Origin: Manduca sexta
Taxonomy: Eukaryota; Arthropoda; Insecta; Lepidoptera; Sphingidae
DNA length: 64,000 bases
NCBI RefSeq assembly: GCF_014839805.1
Contig: NC_051134.1
Coordinates: forward strand, 8,463,170-8,527,169
Direction: 5' to 3'
The position numbers and the translations under genes were made by a program. The notes beneath the pieces were generated by a model. That model worked only from the letters and a program-made list of their open reading frames with translations, did not search any database and was not told the DNA's origin. How positions within the stretch are numbered: position 1 is the first letter of the stretch; every line of letters starts with the position of its first letter. Positions 51,121 through 62,060 of the stretch are shown here, in pieces.

Positions 51121-51590
51121 AGACGTTATTTACGCGCATTGTCTCAACAAATAATTTAATAATGTAAACGCAGTTGACCTGTTATTAAAATAAAATTTTC
51201 TCTCGATTCAGTTCACGTTCGGTATTTTTTCAATAAGCCAAGCGAAGGAAACGCCAGCGGGAGCTTTCAATAAGTCCCGTGTGCCGATGTCGCGGTGAAT
51301 GTTTTCGAATCCGTTAATAATTTATTTGGCTAATTTCCATTTCGCTTATGGAATTATCATTATTCCGTTTCGTTATTATTTAAGTCCTATGATGTGATAC
51401 GTAAGAAGTAGTAATCATAATGCTATATTGGATTCCTTTCGAATTCTATGCAATTTGAGATGTTTCGGATCAGAAAATTAGGCCACTTACAATATTATTA
51501 TATTATCAATGCGGTTTATTTTGTTCAGTCAGAGAATACTAGTCCTATTTGATAGTTTCTTATTTACTCAAATAAGACTTTCCTTCCACT
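51121..51590. other. No recognised feature
   Basis: AT-rich, with a short GC-raised patch at 51235-51300. No frame support. Confidence 0.3.
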
Positions 51591-51850
51591 TGACTACCTC
51601 GTTGGCGTTATTGTACTGTATGCGCGGCACGGCAGCGCTCTAAGGTCCTGGGTTCGAATACCGAGTCAAGGAAAGTGATATTTGGGTTTTTCAGCTCAGT
51701 ATCAGCCCAGAGTCTGGAATTTGTGCCCGATATGGCGATAGAATACCCTATCACATCATGGGACGGAACACGCTTGACGAAAAGCGGGTGTTCTTTTTGC
51801 GCCTTTGCATACCCCTTTAGGGATAAATGCGTGATGTATGTGTGTGTGTA
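51591..51850 (+). repeat. SINE-A, full length
   Basis: Head CTACCTCGTTGGCGTTATTG with a B box GGGTTCGAATACCG, then AGAGTCTGGAATTTGTGCCC, GATATGGCGATAGAATACC and TTAGGGATAAATGCGTGATG with a GT-rich tail. Confidence 0.85.
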
Positions 51851-52444
51851 GACTTTTCTTAAAATACCATGTATATTCCACCTGACGGTGACGAAAACGA
51901 GGACAGCCTGTTGTTTTGCATTATTGAAATGTCTTATCGAGTAACATCAAAACTTCTTAGCCTTTGTAAATTAAATACTTAACGAATCCCTCCTAAGCCA
52001 ATAACAGCCACGGACGACAATTACGACACAGACCAGCCAGGTATGCAGGAGATATTATAGTGCACAAGTGTGTGCGCAATACACAGGTGCACTCTCTGTT
52101 CCTTCACTTTCATAATTCAGTGAGACGGCAATCGACCGTATACGTGAATATAGCTCATTAAATACTAATATACAATGGATTCGATCTGTTGTCCTACACG
52201 GCAACCTTTTGTACTATGAGTAAAACTATTGTGTAATTCTTCTCCTCCTATTCTGGTAACTTTCTCCTTTTCTATACCACTTCGTCCCTCATATCCCCTT
52301 CCGATCTGTTGCATTTGCACCGTTGGGAGACATATCTTATTAGGACAGATCTCTTTGTTATGACGGCAACGGTTTAACTAAAGACGATCTAGGAGTAGAA
52401 TGATGTGTCCCGCTCAATAACCTTATTACCCCTTTTACCTTAAG
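51851..52444. other. No recognised feature
   Basis: Average composition with no ORF above 60 codons and no shared repeat. Confidence 0.35.
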
Positions 52445-52512
52445 AAATTCGAATTAAGAATCGAACCCAGAACCTCATATACATCCCTAATATGCTACTA
52501 GGCCAACGACAC
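52445..52512 (-). repeat. tRNA-like head
   Basis: Minus strand: GTTGGCCTAGTAGCATATTA (A-box-like) and GAGGTTCTGGGTTCGATTCT (B-box-like). Related to the plus-strand head at 3657. The arms do not pair as a tRNA. Confidence 0.45.
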
Positions 52513-52693
52513 TCCAGTACTCTCCCCAAACAGATTCATACGAACATTTAACGTGATCTCTTCCGGCCACGATATGGGTTAGCAGTATTTATTCAACATA
52601 ACTCAAGAGAATCCCCATCAATCTCCCGCCGCTATATTTCGTTTGCAAACATTGTACAGTTTAACACCAGCTGAATTTACAAACACAGTTTAC

Positions 52694-52746
52694 CTGTGAA
52701 TTACGGCGGTTGCTACCGACTGCCCGCTTTCTTGGGCGATCGCCAT
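52694..52746 (-). CDS. Candidate first coding exon
   Basis: On the minus strand ATG at 52746 (context AAACGCATGGCG) opens MAIAQESGQSVATAVIH. AATTCACAG|GTAAAC is a good donor at 52694/52693. The frame is GC3-rich (GCC, AGC, GGG, CAG, ACC), unlike the AT-rich surroundings, and the sharp GC rise ends near the donor. A second open frame starts at an ATG upstream (MRKSTPHKTHGDRPRKRAVG) and also passes the donor, so the frame is not settled. The exon would be 53 bases in the first reading. The gene is not recognised. Confidence 0.4.
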
Positions 52747-53229
52747 GCGTTTTATGTGGTGTGGATTTTCTCATTTTTCCATATAATTATTACCAACATC
52801 AGCCACATGAAGTTCACTGTTTAATATAGACTTCCCTTGAAGATTTGCTGATGGATACATTATATTCATAATCTTATAACTGTTATAACTGTTTTTATAA
52901 TTTCCATGTAATTGTTCTTTGAAACTCATCAACAGACCTATGTACAATTGATATTGACTAGGAATATTGCATACAGATATCATGATGTTTAAGTTATAAT
53001 TTGTGGGACAGTATGAAGAATGCGGTACCATTTTGAATGTAAAAATATTGTAAAGAGGCATTCTATGGATTTTATGGATAAAGAATTTCTGACAAATGAA
53101 AGCCTTTTCGCATTGTGCAAATACTGTTGTTTCCAGTTTAAAAAGATAACAAATGCAAAATTAACCTTTATTTGTTTCAAGATTCATCAAGATGGCGAGC
53201 GCACCATATCTTTCGTAATGAAGTTCCGA
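52747..53229. other. No gene; overlapping AT-driven ORFs
   Basis: ORFs of 63-148 codons on both strands overlap one another. The longest (53020-53466) is open only because it runs on into SINE-A. Confidence 0.35.
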
Positions 53230-53495
53230 GACTGCCTCGGTGGTGTAGTTGCTCTGCATGTGCGACACGACAACGCTCTGAGGTCCTGGGCTCGATTCCG
53301 GGTCAGGCAAAGTGACATTTTAGTTTTTCTGCTCAGTATCAGCCCGAAGTCTGGAATTTTTGCCCGATATGGCGATAGGCTCGCCCCCTATCACATCATG
53401 GAACGGAACACACTTGGCGAAAAGTTGGCGCCCTGGTTGCGCCTCTGCATACCCCTTCGGGGATAAATGTATGATGTTGTGTGTGTGTGCGTGCG
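53230..53495 (+). repeat. SINE-A, full length
   Basis: Among the best copies: GACTGCCTCGGTGGTGTAGT, GGTCCTGGGCTCGATTCC, GATATGGCGATAGGCTCGCC, CATGGAACGGAACACACTTG, GCCTCTGCATACCCCTTCGG, then GGATAAATG and a GT-rich tail. Confidence 0.85.
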
Positions 53496-54149
53496 TGAAG
53501 TTTTGAGTTAAAACAAATAACGAGCGCTCTACGAATCTGCGTACTATTATACCAGCGCCTTGTTTGTATCTAACATGGGTAAAAAGTGTGGTCCTGAAGT
53601 CCATAGTATGAATAGATGTCAAGCCATTCCCGGATATTTCCTTGGATGTCGAACAATTTAGTCTCGTCTATCTCACGTTACCTGGCCACCCGAGTGTTTG
53701 GCGCGTTGGCCGCATGCCAGCCGGTAGCTATTTGCTTATAATTCGGAATCAATATGCCGGCACACGTGTACGACGGCCGTGTTACACTCATTGTAATTTA
53801 CGGACCATTGCTAACTGCACGCGTAATTGCGGCCTTTATCGCATTGCGTACCTTTGTCTATTATGCTTTGAATTTTGTGATTTGGGGTTTAGTATTCTGC
53901 GCTAATATTCATACACTCACCTTCTACATGCAACCCAACCTAAATGATGGAATGTGGGTGTGTTACACCTCTGCTTGTTCCTGAAGAAAGAAAATGTGAT
54001 GCTATGTTATAATTATATAGTTTGTTGGCTGAAATCTGTTAAACTAACGAGCCGGTTCTAAAAAATATTTTGTTAGGGATTTGAACAGCCGCAGTCAACC
54101 GTAGATATCATGTACCTCTCTATGTGAAGGGCCGTCTTGTTACCACCAC
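53496..54149. other. No gene; GC-raised patch at 53660-53850
   Basis: The patch holds CACACGTGTACGACGGCCGT and overlapping ORFs (53642-53905, 53754-53984). Neither has a domain. It could be promoter DNA of an unseen gene. Confidence 0.25.
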
Positions 54150-54400
54150 AATTTCCATTTCTACCTCCAAGCAGCACTGTGTATGTAGTATTGTGTTCCG
54201 GTTTGAAAAGCATTGTAGCCAATATAATACTGGGCATTATGAAACTTCTAATGTTTTAGGGTGACGAACGCAGTGAATTGTCACTCAGTTTGTAATTCAA
54301 AGTTCTGTGTGGTGTTGCTACTATTTATGTGCGGTCGTATCGCTTACCATCAGGCAAGCAACATGCACGTCTCGTTATTGAAGAGCAATAATCAAAAAAA
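54150..54400 (+). repeat. Repeat D, diverged
   Basis: TTCTACCTCCAAGCAGCACT, TTCCGGTTTGAAAAGCATTG, AACTTCTAATGTTTTAGGGT, GCGGTCGTATCGCTTACCAT and CAGGCAAGCAACATGCACGT follow the family order. Confidence 0.7.
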
Positions 54401-54961
54401 TATTAATATAAAATTTGAGACATATTGAAGAAAAGTGTTATTAACTATTTCTAACGGTTGATTCTGAAAATATTATTAGGTACTATACAGTTTTGATTAC
54501 GAGACTTTAAAAAACTTTCAATCAGTTCAAACTAACTTGAAACTCCATTTTATAAACCATAATACCAAAAATAAGAAACAGACAAAACAACCACTACCGC
54601 AAAACAAAATGACGGAACTTAATCCAAAATCTAATTCCAGAATTAAACATCCATAATTCAAGAAATACAAAATATTTCCGAACCCAACCACAAATTTAAG
54701 ATATCTTAAACATAAACCGAACAGTTATAAATAACCGTGAGCCATTAACTGTGAATACCTCAGAGCGATTGTCACGAAGGTGTTATCAATCTACATTCCT
54801 TTTACCGACAGGTGCTACTCGGGAATAGAACCCTGGACTTATAACCACTTAGTCATGAAATGTTTATAAACAACGATTTATTTTGTTCCACATTCATTTC
54901 TATGGCTTTGAAAGTCTGATATGTTGTGAAATGGAAAAATATTATACTAATACTGATTAGC
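54401..54961. other. No gene; tRNA-like relic near 54808-54855
   Basis: Minus strand: CCAGGGTTCTATTCCCGAGT is a B-box-like string. The rest is AT-rich. Confidence 0.3.
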
Positions 54962-55003
54962 ACTATTTAGAAACTAGTACACTGGTACTAGTTTCTAAAT
55001 AGT
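54962..55003. repeat. Perfect 19-bp inverted repeat, 4-base loop
   Basis: ACTATTTAGAAACTAGTAC (54962-54980), loop ACTG, then its exact complement (54985-55003). The core TAGAAACTAGTA (54968-54979) occurs once more at 55007-55018, so three copies of this core lie within 51 bases in alternating orientation. No ORF or T-run is attached. Confidence 0.95.
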
Positions 55004-55139
55004 CTCTAGAAACTAGTATAGGTCTAGTTTCAATAGACCATTTGGAATAATAAAGACTAGGGTTTCACAAATAACTTGCGTTTTGAGTGGTCATTTAGAT
55101 ATCCTAGATCCACTAATAAGTTTTTTTTGTTCGAACACG

Positions 55140-55325
55140 ATAAAGTGACCCCACTGGACATGATGGTAACTGGAGTTGGGTCTAGTAGAATGTCGACACA
55201 ATTATGTCTGTTGGAACCAGATGTATCCAGGCTGATCCCGGAACGCGACACACTTCGCGAGCCACTATGGCAGGTTTTGACACCTTGGCTACGGTGGCTA
55301 TTCGGGCGGATATAAAATATATCCT
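55140..55325 (-). repeat. Repeat C, truncated
   Basis: TGGAACCAGATGTATCCAGG, CTGATCCCGGAACGCGACAC, CGAGCCACTATGGCAGGTTT and CGGTGGCTATTCGGGCGGAT, inverted relative to 30168. Confidence 0.7.
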
Positions 55326-56375
55326 ACCATCAGCAATAGCAGTTTGTGACTTTTAATCTTTACTCGACAAGTATCTATCAGGGGTCTTGCCTACTAAACG
55401 TTGGTCAGTTACGTAACTCAATTAAAATATATGGATCACACAAATTAATGCCACTTCATCAATTGAGGTATTATAAAAATTCTCACAGATCAGCACAATC
55501 ATTATCTAGTGTTCTTCATGTTATAACTGTCAATATAATTAAAACGAACCCCACAAATAACACCAGAGTAATTCTTAAATCCTACGATACTTCATTATTC
55601 ATCCACTAGCCCGTCAACGCCGTGGGATAACATAATTAACTAGAGCCCACGCGTGGGCATTATTTGCGATCTCATAAATACCCGTCGATGTATCTGAGGT
55701 GAAATTGGCCCAATTTTATCCTAAGCTAGCGAGATATCGGTAATAATAAACAATAAAAAACATACAATAACCTATGAAAATTCTTTGGCGGTTTGATTTG
55801 GTACCTTTTAATACACACGACATGTTTGCGATACGATAAATCGGTACTGATATCGTCGGAAACAAAATATAAGTAAACTAAGTAATTTGGTACACTTAGT
55901 TCAAAAATGCGTTCGAGTATAACTAAGTAATATAAAATAAATATCACAGCGGGTTTGAGGATCCATTTAGTTTGGCTACAAATTATTGCTTTGACAAATT
56001 AGACAATGACCTCCAAAACTATGGCACTACTTTTCAATGTATCAGTATTTCGAAACTTTGTGACATCCAAAATATCATACTATTCAGATGTCATTGCCGT
56101 AAGTAAATTATGATAATGTATTCTATCTTAACTTATAGTTTTAACCTTTTCTCAACATAATATGGTCAAAGCTTTGTACGCCTCTAATAGGCGTACGCCG
56201 TACATATTTGGAATTGTATAATGTTTCCCAACATAACCTATATAATAATATGTAATATGTTGGTGTTGGTATACCGAAATAAATAAATTAGCTAACATCT
56301 AATCCCTAACATTTCCCAAATAAAACTCCATTTAAAAATTAATAATTACATGCACGACATAAATAAAAATATCTT
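55326..56375. other. No recognised gene
   Basis: AT-rich. The 87-codon ORF at 55346-55609 has no domain. CCCACGCGTGGG at 55647-55658 is a short palindrome. Confidence 0.3.
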
Positions 56376-56605
56376 TTCTTATGTTTACGCAAATGTCAGA
56401 AGACATTTACATTAAACAATTTTCCGGATTTTATCGCGGTTTTAATATTTTAGTTTTCTCCCGACGTTTCGAAGACTTTGCAGCCTTCATGGTCACGGGG
56501 GGGACTGAAGTGTTGTTCATCCGCAAAGTCAAAGTTACAAAATGACATTGTAACTTTGTAACCGCGGTAAAATCTGAAAAATAGTTTAATTTAAATAAAA
56601 ATATC
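56376..56605 (-). mobile_element. Penelope-like copy, minimal form
   Basis: Minus-strand copy with only the terminal region and UTR: CTTATGTTTACGCAAATGTC at the left end, CCGGATTTTATCGCGG, the inverted hammerhead-like segment (56457-56503), then CAAAGTCAAAGTTACAAAAT. From 56541 it folds back (CATTGTAACTTTG, ACCGCGGTAAAATCTGAAAA) as an inverted arm. This is a short version of the 4584 layout without coding sequence. Confidence 0.6.
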
Positions 56606-57040
56606 GTTAATTATAAATCGATGTGTAGGATTTGAAATCCAGCCAAGAGATTAGGGAGCGCGGTGTGGGTGTTATGAATGAGCGAAAACTTTCTGAGGGT
56701 TTACTTTGACGTGCAGTTGAAATAATGTGTGTAAAATTATTAGGATTTTGCTTATGACTTCCCTATATTTTGTAAGTCAGGAGATCGATGACCATTTTTA
56801 TAGATAGCCAGTAAAGTCCGCTTGATGAACGTCTTACAAACATTGAAGATTATGGTTTTTCTAATCATATTGAGTGATTTTTAACGCCGTAATAAGCAAG
56901 ACTGAATATTAGTTTGCCGGTCGTATACAACGATAAAAGCAGCAAAGTTTCAGGTTGACTCCAGTGCAGTGTTATCATTGAGTACATCATATTAAATCAA
57001 AGGTTTCAATAGGTGAGCAATACAAAATACGAAACAATAC
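56606..57040. other. No recognised feature
   Basis: AT-rich, no ORF. Confidence 0.35.
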
Positions 57041-57276
57041 ACTTCGCACCTTTATCCCCAAGGGGAAGGTGGAAATGCAACTGGGGAACCCACTTTCAGC
57101 TGTGTGCTCTATGCCATGATGCGATAGGAGACGAGAATATCATCATATTGGGCACAAATTTTAGACTCTGAGCTGATATTGAATAGAAAAACCCAATATC
57201 ACTTTGCCCGACCTGGAATTCGAACCCTGGACTTGACAAACCGTGCACGCAAAATAACTACGCCACAGAAGCAGTC
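57041..57276 (-). repeat. SINE-A, full length
   Basis: Inverted: CCTTTATCCCCAAGGGGAAG, CATATTGGGCACAAATTTTA, CACTTTGCCCGACCTGGAAT, then TCGAACCC (B-box complement), and CTACGCCACAGAAGCAGTC at the head end. Confidence 0.8.
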
Positions 57277-57777
57277 ACGAGGTAGGCAGTTGCTAGCAAT
57301 TGCCGTTATACAAAGTTAGCATTAAAATTTCTTGTATACATCTAAATGAATCTCAATTCTGAAACCCAGTAATATAATCGGCGAATAAACGTAGAATTAA
57401 TAAACGTCACGCGGTACCGGTTTCACAAGGCGTCCATTTCCGCTAACACGGCACGGACAACTAAAATAGAAACGTACACCGCACGCAAATGTGTCAAAGT
57501 GAATTAACACTATATTGAAAAATGTGGGGCTTTTTATCTAAACAGTGTTGTGGCAGAGTTGCTTACATGATGAATGATGCTCATAAAAATATGAGAGGTG
57601 TTTGCGTTACTGGCTTTTTAAACCACTGATAGAAAAATAGCGATCAGCTGCGATGATTCTAGTAATTATATACTAGAAGAAATATGGATGCCCTACCGAT
57701 TTGAAAAATAAATAAGGGTTAGGTAAGGAAGGAGGTTGAGCCTTCAGAAATGTCATGGACTTATAGTAAACTCATTA
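57277..57777. other. No recognised feature
   Basis: AT-rich, with a GC-raised patch at 57405-57490. Nothing called. Confidence 0.3.
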
Positions 57778-57940
57778 TTGAAATGAAATAATTTATTGGA
57801 ATATGTAAAATGTTATACATTATTTCGATTCCAATATAATATTAACTTTATCACCAGTTCTGAAAGTATTTATCACTAGAGAAGAACAGGCAAGAAACTC
57901 TGGTGTTTCTTTTTTTAAAATCAGTTTAAGGTGTAAATTA
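57778..57940 (-). repeat. Repeat G
   Basis: Begins GAAATGAAATAATTTATTGG (tail end) and contains AACTTTATCACCAGTTCTGA, GAAGAACAGGCAAGAAACTC and TGGTGTTTC, inverted relative to 13795. Confidence 0.6.
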
Positions 57941-58509
57941 CAGAGCTTGGTATAGAGAAAAAAATGCAATTGTTTTTTTATTGTTGTTTATAGCAGTTCA
58001 ATAGTAATCAGCTTAAAGAAAAGAGATTCTATCCATTCATTTACGCTGGTTTTATAGATGATAGTAGTATTACCCCAAGCGAGTTGGCCCATTAATGCTG
58101 TAGACAAATGTCTACAGAGCAACTCTGCCACTTTGATTACCTAGACATTTAATGCAGGACTTTGTTGAAATTCTGGTTTATTTGTAGGTTACCTACTAAA
58201 ACCTACAATACAGTAAAAGTCATGTTGAAATTTTACTCAACTGATAAAAAAATAGTCTTTTTGGCTTCCCTCAATCATGTACTAATTCAGGAAATGATAT
58301 GAGACCGCGAATGTTTTAATTTAACACGACGTTTGTGTGCCGTACAAAATATTACGACAAGGTTAATGCGTTAGTCGAATTGCATTTATATGTGTCATAA
58401 TTTTACGGGCCATCATTTATGTTTGCGCATTACTGTTCAGAATTTGCGTTTCCAGTAGTATGTGCGCTAGATTCGTCTCTTCTCTCTTCAAGACTAAGAA
58501 TATGAAAGG
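57941..58509. other. No recognised feature
   Basis: AT-rich. TGTAGACAAATGTCTACA (58100-58117) is a small hairpin. Confidence 0.3.
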
Positions 58510-58640
58510 TTTTTTATCAATTGGGCACACGAGCTAGTGGCTCGTCTGATGATAAGCGGCTATAAACATCGCCCAGAATCTTGAGTAAAGCCAAAGCTAG
58601 GTTGCTGACTACGAGAACTGAATCATTTTAAACCTTGTAG
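58510..58640. repeat. Probable repeat fragment
   Basis: GAGCTAGTGGCTCGTCTGAT, GATAAGCGGCTATAAACATC, GCCCAGAATC resembles a common lepidopteran repeat theme (GCTCGTCTGATGATAAG). It is recalled only, and no second copy is seen here. Confidence 0.3.
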
Positions 58641-58669
58641 TCCTAAACGATCGCCAGAATAATGTAAGC

Positions 58670-58835
58670 CTCAGTGAAACGTGAAAGTCCGAAAAGGAAC
58701 CCGACACAACATATAGGTACTAATATACAACATATAGGTAGATATGCGGTTTGCAAATCATTTTAATGATAATTAGAATCTTCATAAAAGGAAGCCGGCA
58801 GCAATTCGGTTATATGGATCATTCACTACTGGTGA
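58670..58835 (+). repeat. Repeat H
   Basis: GAACCCGACACAACATATAG, TCATTTTAATGATAATTAGA, AAAGGAAGCCGGCAGCAATT and CGGTTATATGGATCATTCAC follow the copy at 39640. Confidence 0.55.
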
Positions 58836-59321
58836 GCTTATCTTACTAAACACCGACTGATATTGAAACTTCTAAACGATCTTGATGACAGTTTTCCTTG
58901 CATACAGTGATAGATAAATCATCATCTTGAGCCATATGAAATACACTCCTGAACACAGACCTTCCCTAAACCTTTCTAGACGGATCTTTTAAAACTGGCC
59001 TGCATCCAGATGGGATACGAACGTATAAGTATGATACGCAGCAGAATAATGAATTGTTCGTTTTAGGTGCATTTCTTACATCCGTACCGTTTAGGAACGT
59101 GCTAGCGCGCCACGAATAGGAACGTCGTTGTGTTCACATGCCTTTGGCTAAATATAATCATTCTCCAGGCCCGTGGGCTAAATAAAAATCTAAATAGGTG
59201 GCACACGGCACCGGCTTCTTTGTTTCCCGTCACAATGTTCGCTTTAAACTTCGTACAGATATAAATTTCTACCTTAGTTTGTTGTATATTGCTTTACTAG
59301 TTCTGATTTTTTCCAAATTAG
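58836..59321. other. No recognised gene
   Basis: Average composition. The 67-codon ORF at 59198-59401 runs into repeat J. Confidence 0.3.
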
Positions 59322-59400
59322 TCTGCTCACTGCAGGACATAGGCCACTCCCAAGATATGCCACAGAGCCCGGTCTGCTGCTCTATGCATCCAGATGCATA
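59322..59400. repeat. Repeat J fragment
   Basis: GTCTGCTCACTGCAGGACAT, AGGCCACTCCCAAGATATGC, CACAGAGCCCGGTCTGCTGC and TCTATGCATCCAGATGC. Same theme as 44641. Confidence 0.45.
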
Positions 59401-59822
59401 ATGACATTCCAAATTAGTAAACAAATGTTACATAATATTTCATATCAATTATTATGTATGTGTTTTCGCATGAAAGGTGTCGAAGGGGAGCGAGATTCCG
59501 CTATTTGAACTAGTTGGCCTACTAGTACAGACTTTTTTTCACAAATGATTCGAAAATGTACTTATAATTATCGAAAATGGGTGACAATTTTGTTTCACAT
59601 ATTGGTGCGACGTTCCGCTATTTGATAACTAGTTCAGATTGAAGGACCTGGTCTTTTTAACGTTAAAATTATACTGAGATTACACTACTTATCACTAGGT
59701 CTAGTGCTTTTAATATGCTGTTGGTCAAAACAGACTACTGCCAAAGTGCTTTTTAATACCAAACTATTGTTCTGTCTAAATGATTAAAATTAGACGAGTG
59801 TAGCTAGGCAAATTAATTACCA
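59401..59822. other. No recognised feature
   Basis: AT-rich, nothing shared. Confidence 0.35.
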
Positions 59823-59895
59823 CTATTGGACACTCTATTGGACCCCACTTCACTTATCATCAGGTGCAGTGGTCACAACCGCGCAGTATAAAAAA
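59823..59895 (+). repeat. Repeat C, 3' end only
   Basis: GGACACTCTATTGGACCCCA, CTTCACTTATCATCAGGTGC, AGTGGTCAC and then an A-rich end (GTATAAAAAAATAAAAATAA). Confidence 0.6.
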
Positions 59896-60429
59896 ATAAA
59901 AATAAATAAATAATGCCTTCTCTATAGATGGAATCCAGGTCTTTAGTTTCCCAGTACACCGCCTACATAATATTATACACGTATATATCAAACGATTTCT
60001 GCCATTAGAAAACAATGCTACAGCGATCAAGCATCAAAGCGATTTTATTGGACAATAGTGAATTTATCGCATCATTTATATGTTTTGCAACACCTTCGCA
60101 ACACCTGGCGGCGGCAGTAACCGTCGCTCATTGTTTTCACAACGCCGGAACGACGGTTTGATTGCCATACTAATTACATACGTGTAAATAAACAGTTGGT
60201 TGTTTTCGAGTTCAGAATGTCCGAACATATGGTTTTGTTTTAAGTTGTTGAAAGTTATGAAACGGCTTTAAAAATATTGTAGGGCAGTGTTATATTGTTT
60301 TAGCAAAGGGGATTCGTGGCTGGTTTAACAGAAATTAATGACAAAGTGTTAGGTTTTTATTGATGATCTGTTCAAAAGGTAGTGCTATCCATCGCTCGTC
60401 CTAAGAAATTATATAATTACATATTATAA
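59896..60429. other. No gene; GC-raised patch at 60095-60170
   Basis: CACCTGGCGGCGGCAGTAAC and CAACGCCGGAACGACGG form a small CpG-rich patch without an open frame worth calling. Confidence 0.3.
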
Positions 60430-60600
60430 AAAGTCTCGTACCGCCTCTATCTGTATTCAAAAAATAACGAACGGATTTTGATTAAATTACAAAGACTACT
60501 TTTATCCCGGGAAAATATATAGCGGGACTTTTATTCCGGAGAAACTCTTTCACGTCGGCGAATATGACTGCACTTTGATCAGTCAAAACAATTTATGAAT
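60430..60600 (-). repeat. Repeat E, LINE 3' end
   Basis: CTCGTACCGCCTCTATCTGT, AACGAACGGATTTTGATTAA, TTATCCCGGGAAAATATATA and GCGGGACTTTTATTCCGGAG. Same orientation as 36590. Confidence 0.6.
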
Positions 60601-60719
60601 ATTATTATAACATTGATACTTATACATAATATAGTAATAACTCATTTTAGCCAATTTTTGAGATATGACGTTTCCGCTTTCTACCTTCAATATTAGTATT
60701 AACGCAATTATATTTTACT

Positions 60720-60935
60720 AGCATTTGCTTGTGGCCCTTGAGAATTTATCAGACTTTTGAGGATCCTTACTAACTATAAAGAAAATTTAAACTAGCCTAC
60801 TGAACTAAAAGTAGCCTAAGTTTACTCCAAGAATCGATCTTGTAAAATTTCATCAAAATTTGTTTAGCGTTTTCCGTTTTTACTTCTAACGAACCAACAA
60901 AAAAAATTCACTAACTTTCTTCATAGTATAAATAG
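60720..60935 (+). repeat. Repeat E-like LINE 3' end
   Basis: ACTAGCATTTGCTTGTGGCC, AATCGATCTTGTAAAATTTC, ATCAAAATTTGTTTAGCGTT and ATAGTATAAATAGGA at the end. An older copy in the same orientation as 34945. Confidence 0.5.
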
Positions 60936-61188
60936 GAACATCGTTTATCGATCAGACATTATGCATTTTAAAAACCACAGTTCAATAACTTACCAAAATA
61001 TATTTACGTGCAAATAAACAAAACCAAACCGTGAAAGCTTTTAAAATACGATACAAAAAATACATCAAAACATGAGATCAACAATTAATCCACTCAATAA
61101 AACAATCATAAACACTAGCGGTGTAAACAGCAACATCAAAGGCTGGTGAGGTATCAGTCGTCACTTGCCGCCGATGGTGGTTACTAAC

Positions 61189-61256
61189 CTTTCTCGATCC
61201 GTCGGACGGCTTCGGAGCGTGTTCGTCTTGCTTTCGTTTCGACTTTCTTTGCACAG
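61189..61256 (-). promoter_or_regulatory. Candidate 5' UTR exon with donor
   Basis: On the minus strand the CpG-rich block CACGCTCCGAAGCCGTCCGA, then CGGATCGAGAAAG|GTTAGT, ends at a good donor (61189/61188). It has no ATG, so it would be a non-coding leader. The sharp GC rise from about 61140 to 61260 supports a promoter region here. Confidence 0.3.
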
Positions 61257-61499
61257 AAAATTGGGTCTAATATACCCTAGGATTTTCTTATTTAGGCGAT
61301 GATTGTTGTCAGAAAGATAATGCAGGTCATACTAGAGTCCAATGGTATCCATATTGCCTGTGTGCCAGTTCTGTTTTTGTACGACTATTTTTAATCTCAC
61401 TAAGATGCGGAAGCACTTCATTATTGGATTAAACTTGTACGCAAAGCGAGCAAAGATATAATAAATTTTAATTTAATTATACAATAATGTAACAAAACT

Positions 61500-61570
61500 C
61501 TTGGTAATGGTAATCGAATCTCGCACCTTCCACTCGGCGCCACCGTCCGCCGTACCACCGAGACATAACA
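61500..61570 (-). repeat. tRNA-like head
   Basis: Minus strand: CTCGGTGGTACGGCGGACGG (A-box side) and GTGCGAGATTCGATTACCAT (B-box side), at tRNA spacing. The acceptor arm is not complementary. Confidence 0.45.
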
Positions 61571-61784
61571 ATATCGTAAGTGTTCAAAGAGCCACTTAAA
61601 TCACTATCTATCACGCAGTTTCGTGTTGAAAAAAACTATTAGCCTACATGTCCGGTTACTGGCCGAGTTTTAATGAGATCGAGTGCATTTATAGTGTCCG
61701 ATTAATCGCCATTTTCAATAAACGGTTTTTTTGATCTATCTCAAAAATGGACCAAGCAGAAAAAAGTTTTTGGGCTTGCTTACA

Positions 61785-62060
61785 ATTTACTTTAAATAAA
61801 ACTATTTTGCGGATTTTATCGGAGTTTTTATATTATAATTTTCTTCTGACATTTTGAAGACTTTGCAGCCTTCGTGGTCACAGAGCGGACTGAGATTTTG
61901 ACCATCCGAAAAATCAAAGTTACAATACCTACATACATTATACAAGTATACATTTTTTAAATTTTAGCTGTTGGTGGTTCGATCTACAAAAAAATATAAT
62001 AAATCAACAAAAGAGTTTTATTTTAATGTCTAACATTCGCGTAAACATAAGAAATCGTTA
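61785..62060 (-). mobile_element. Penelope-like copy
   Basis: Minus strand: terminal string at 62020-62055 (GTCTAACATTCGCGTAAACA on plus); the junction where 5' truncation meets the end of the coding frame (GCTGTTGGTGGTTCGATCTAC at about 61967, the complement of the last codons and stop); UTR; the hammerhead-like segment (61846-61886, with ACCACGA and CAAAATGTC, degenerate); then GCGGATTTTATCGGAG and AAACTATTTT at the left end. Inverted-arm layout as at 4584. Confidence 0.6.

Noticed and set aside
53020..53466. 148-codon plus-strand ORF
   Set aside because: The second half is SINE-A read through (ASARFRV..., GEKLAPWLRLC); the first half is AT-driven.
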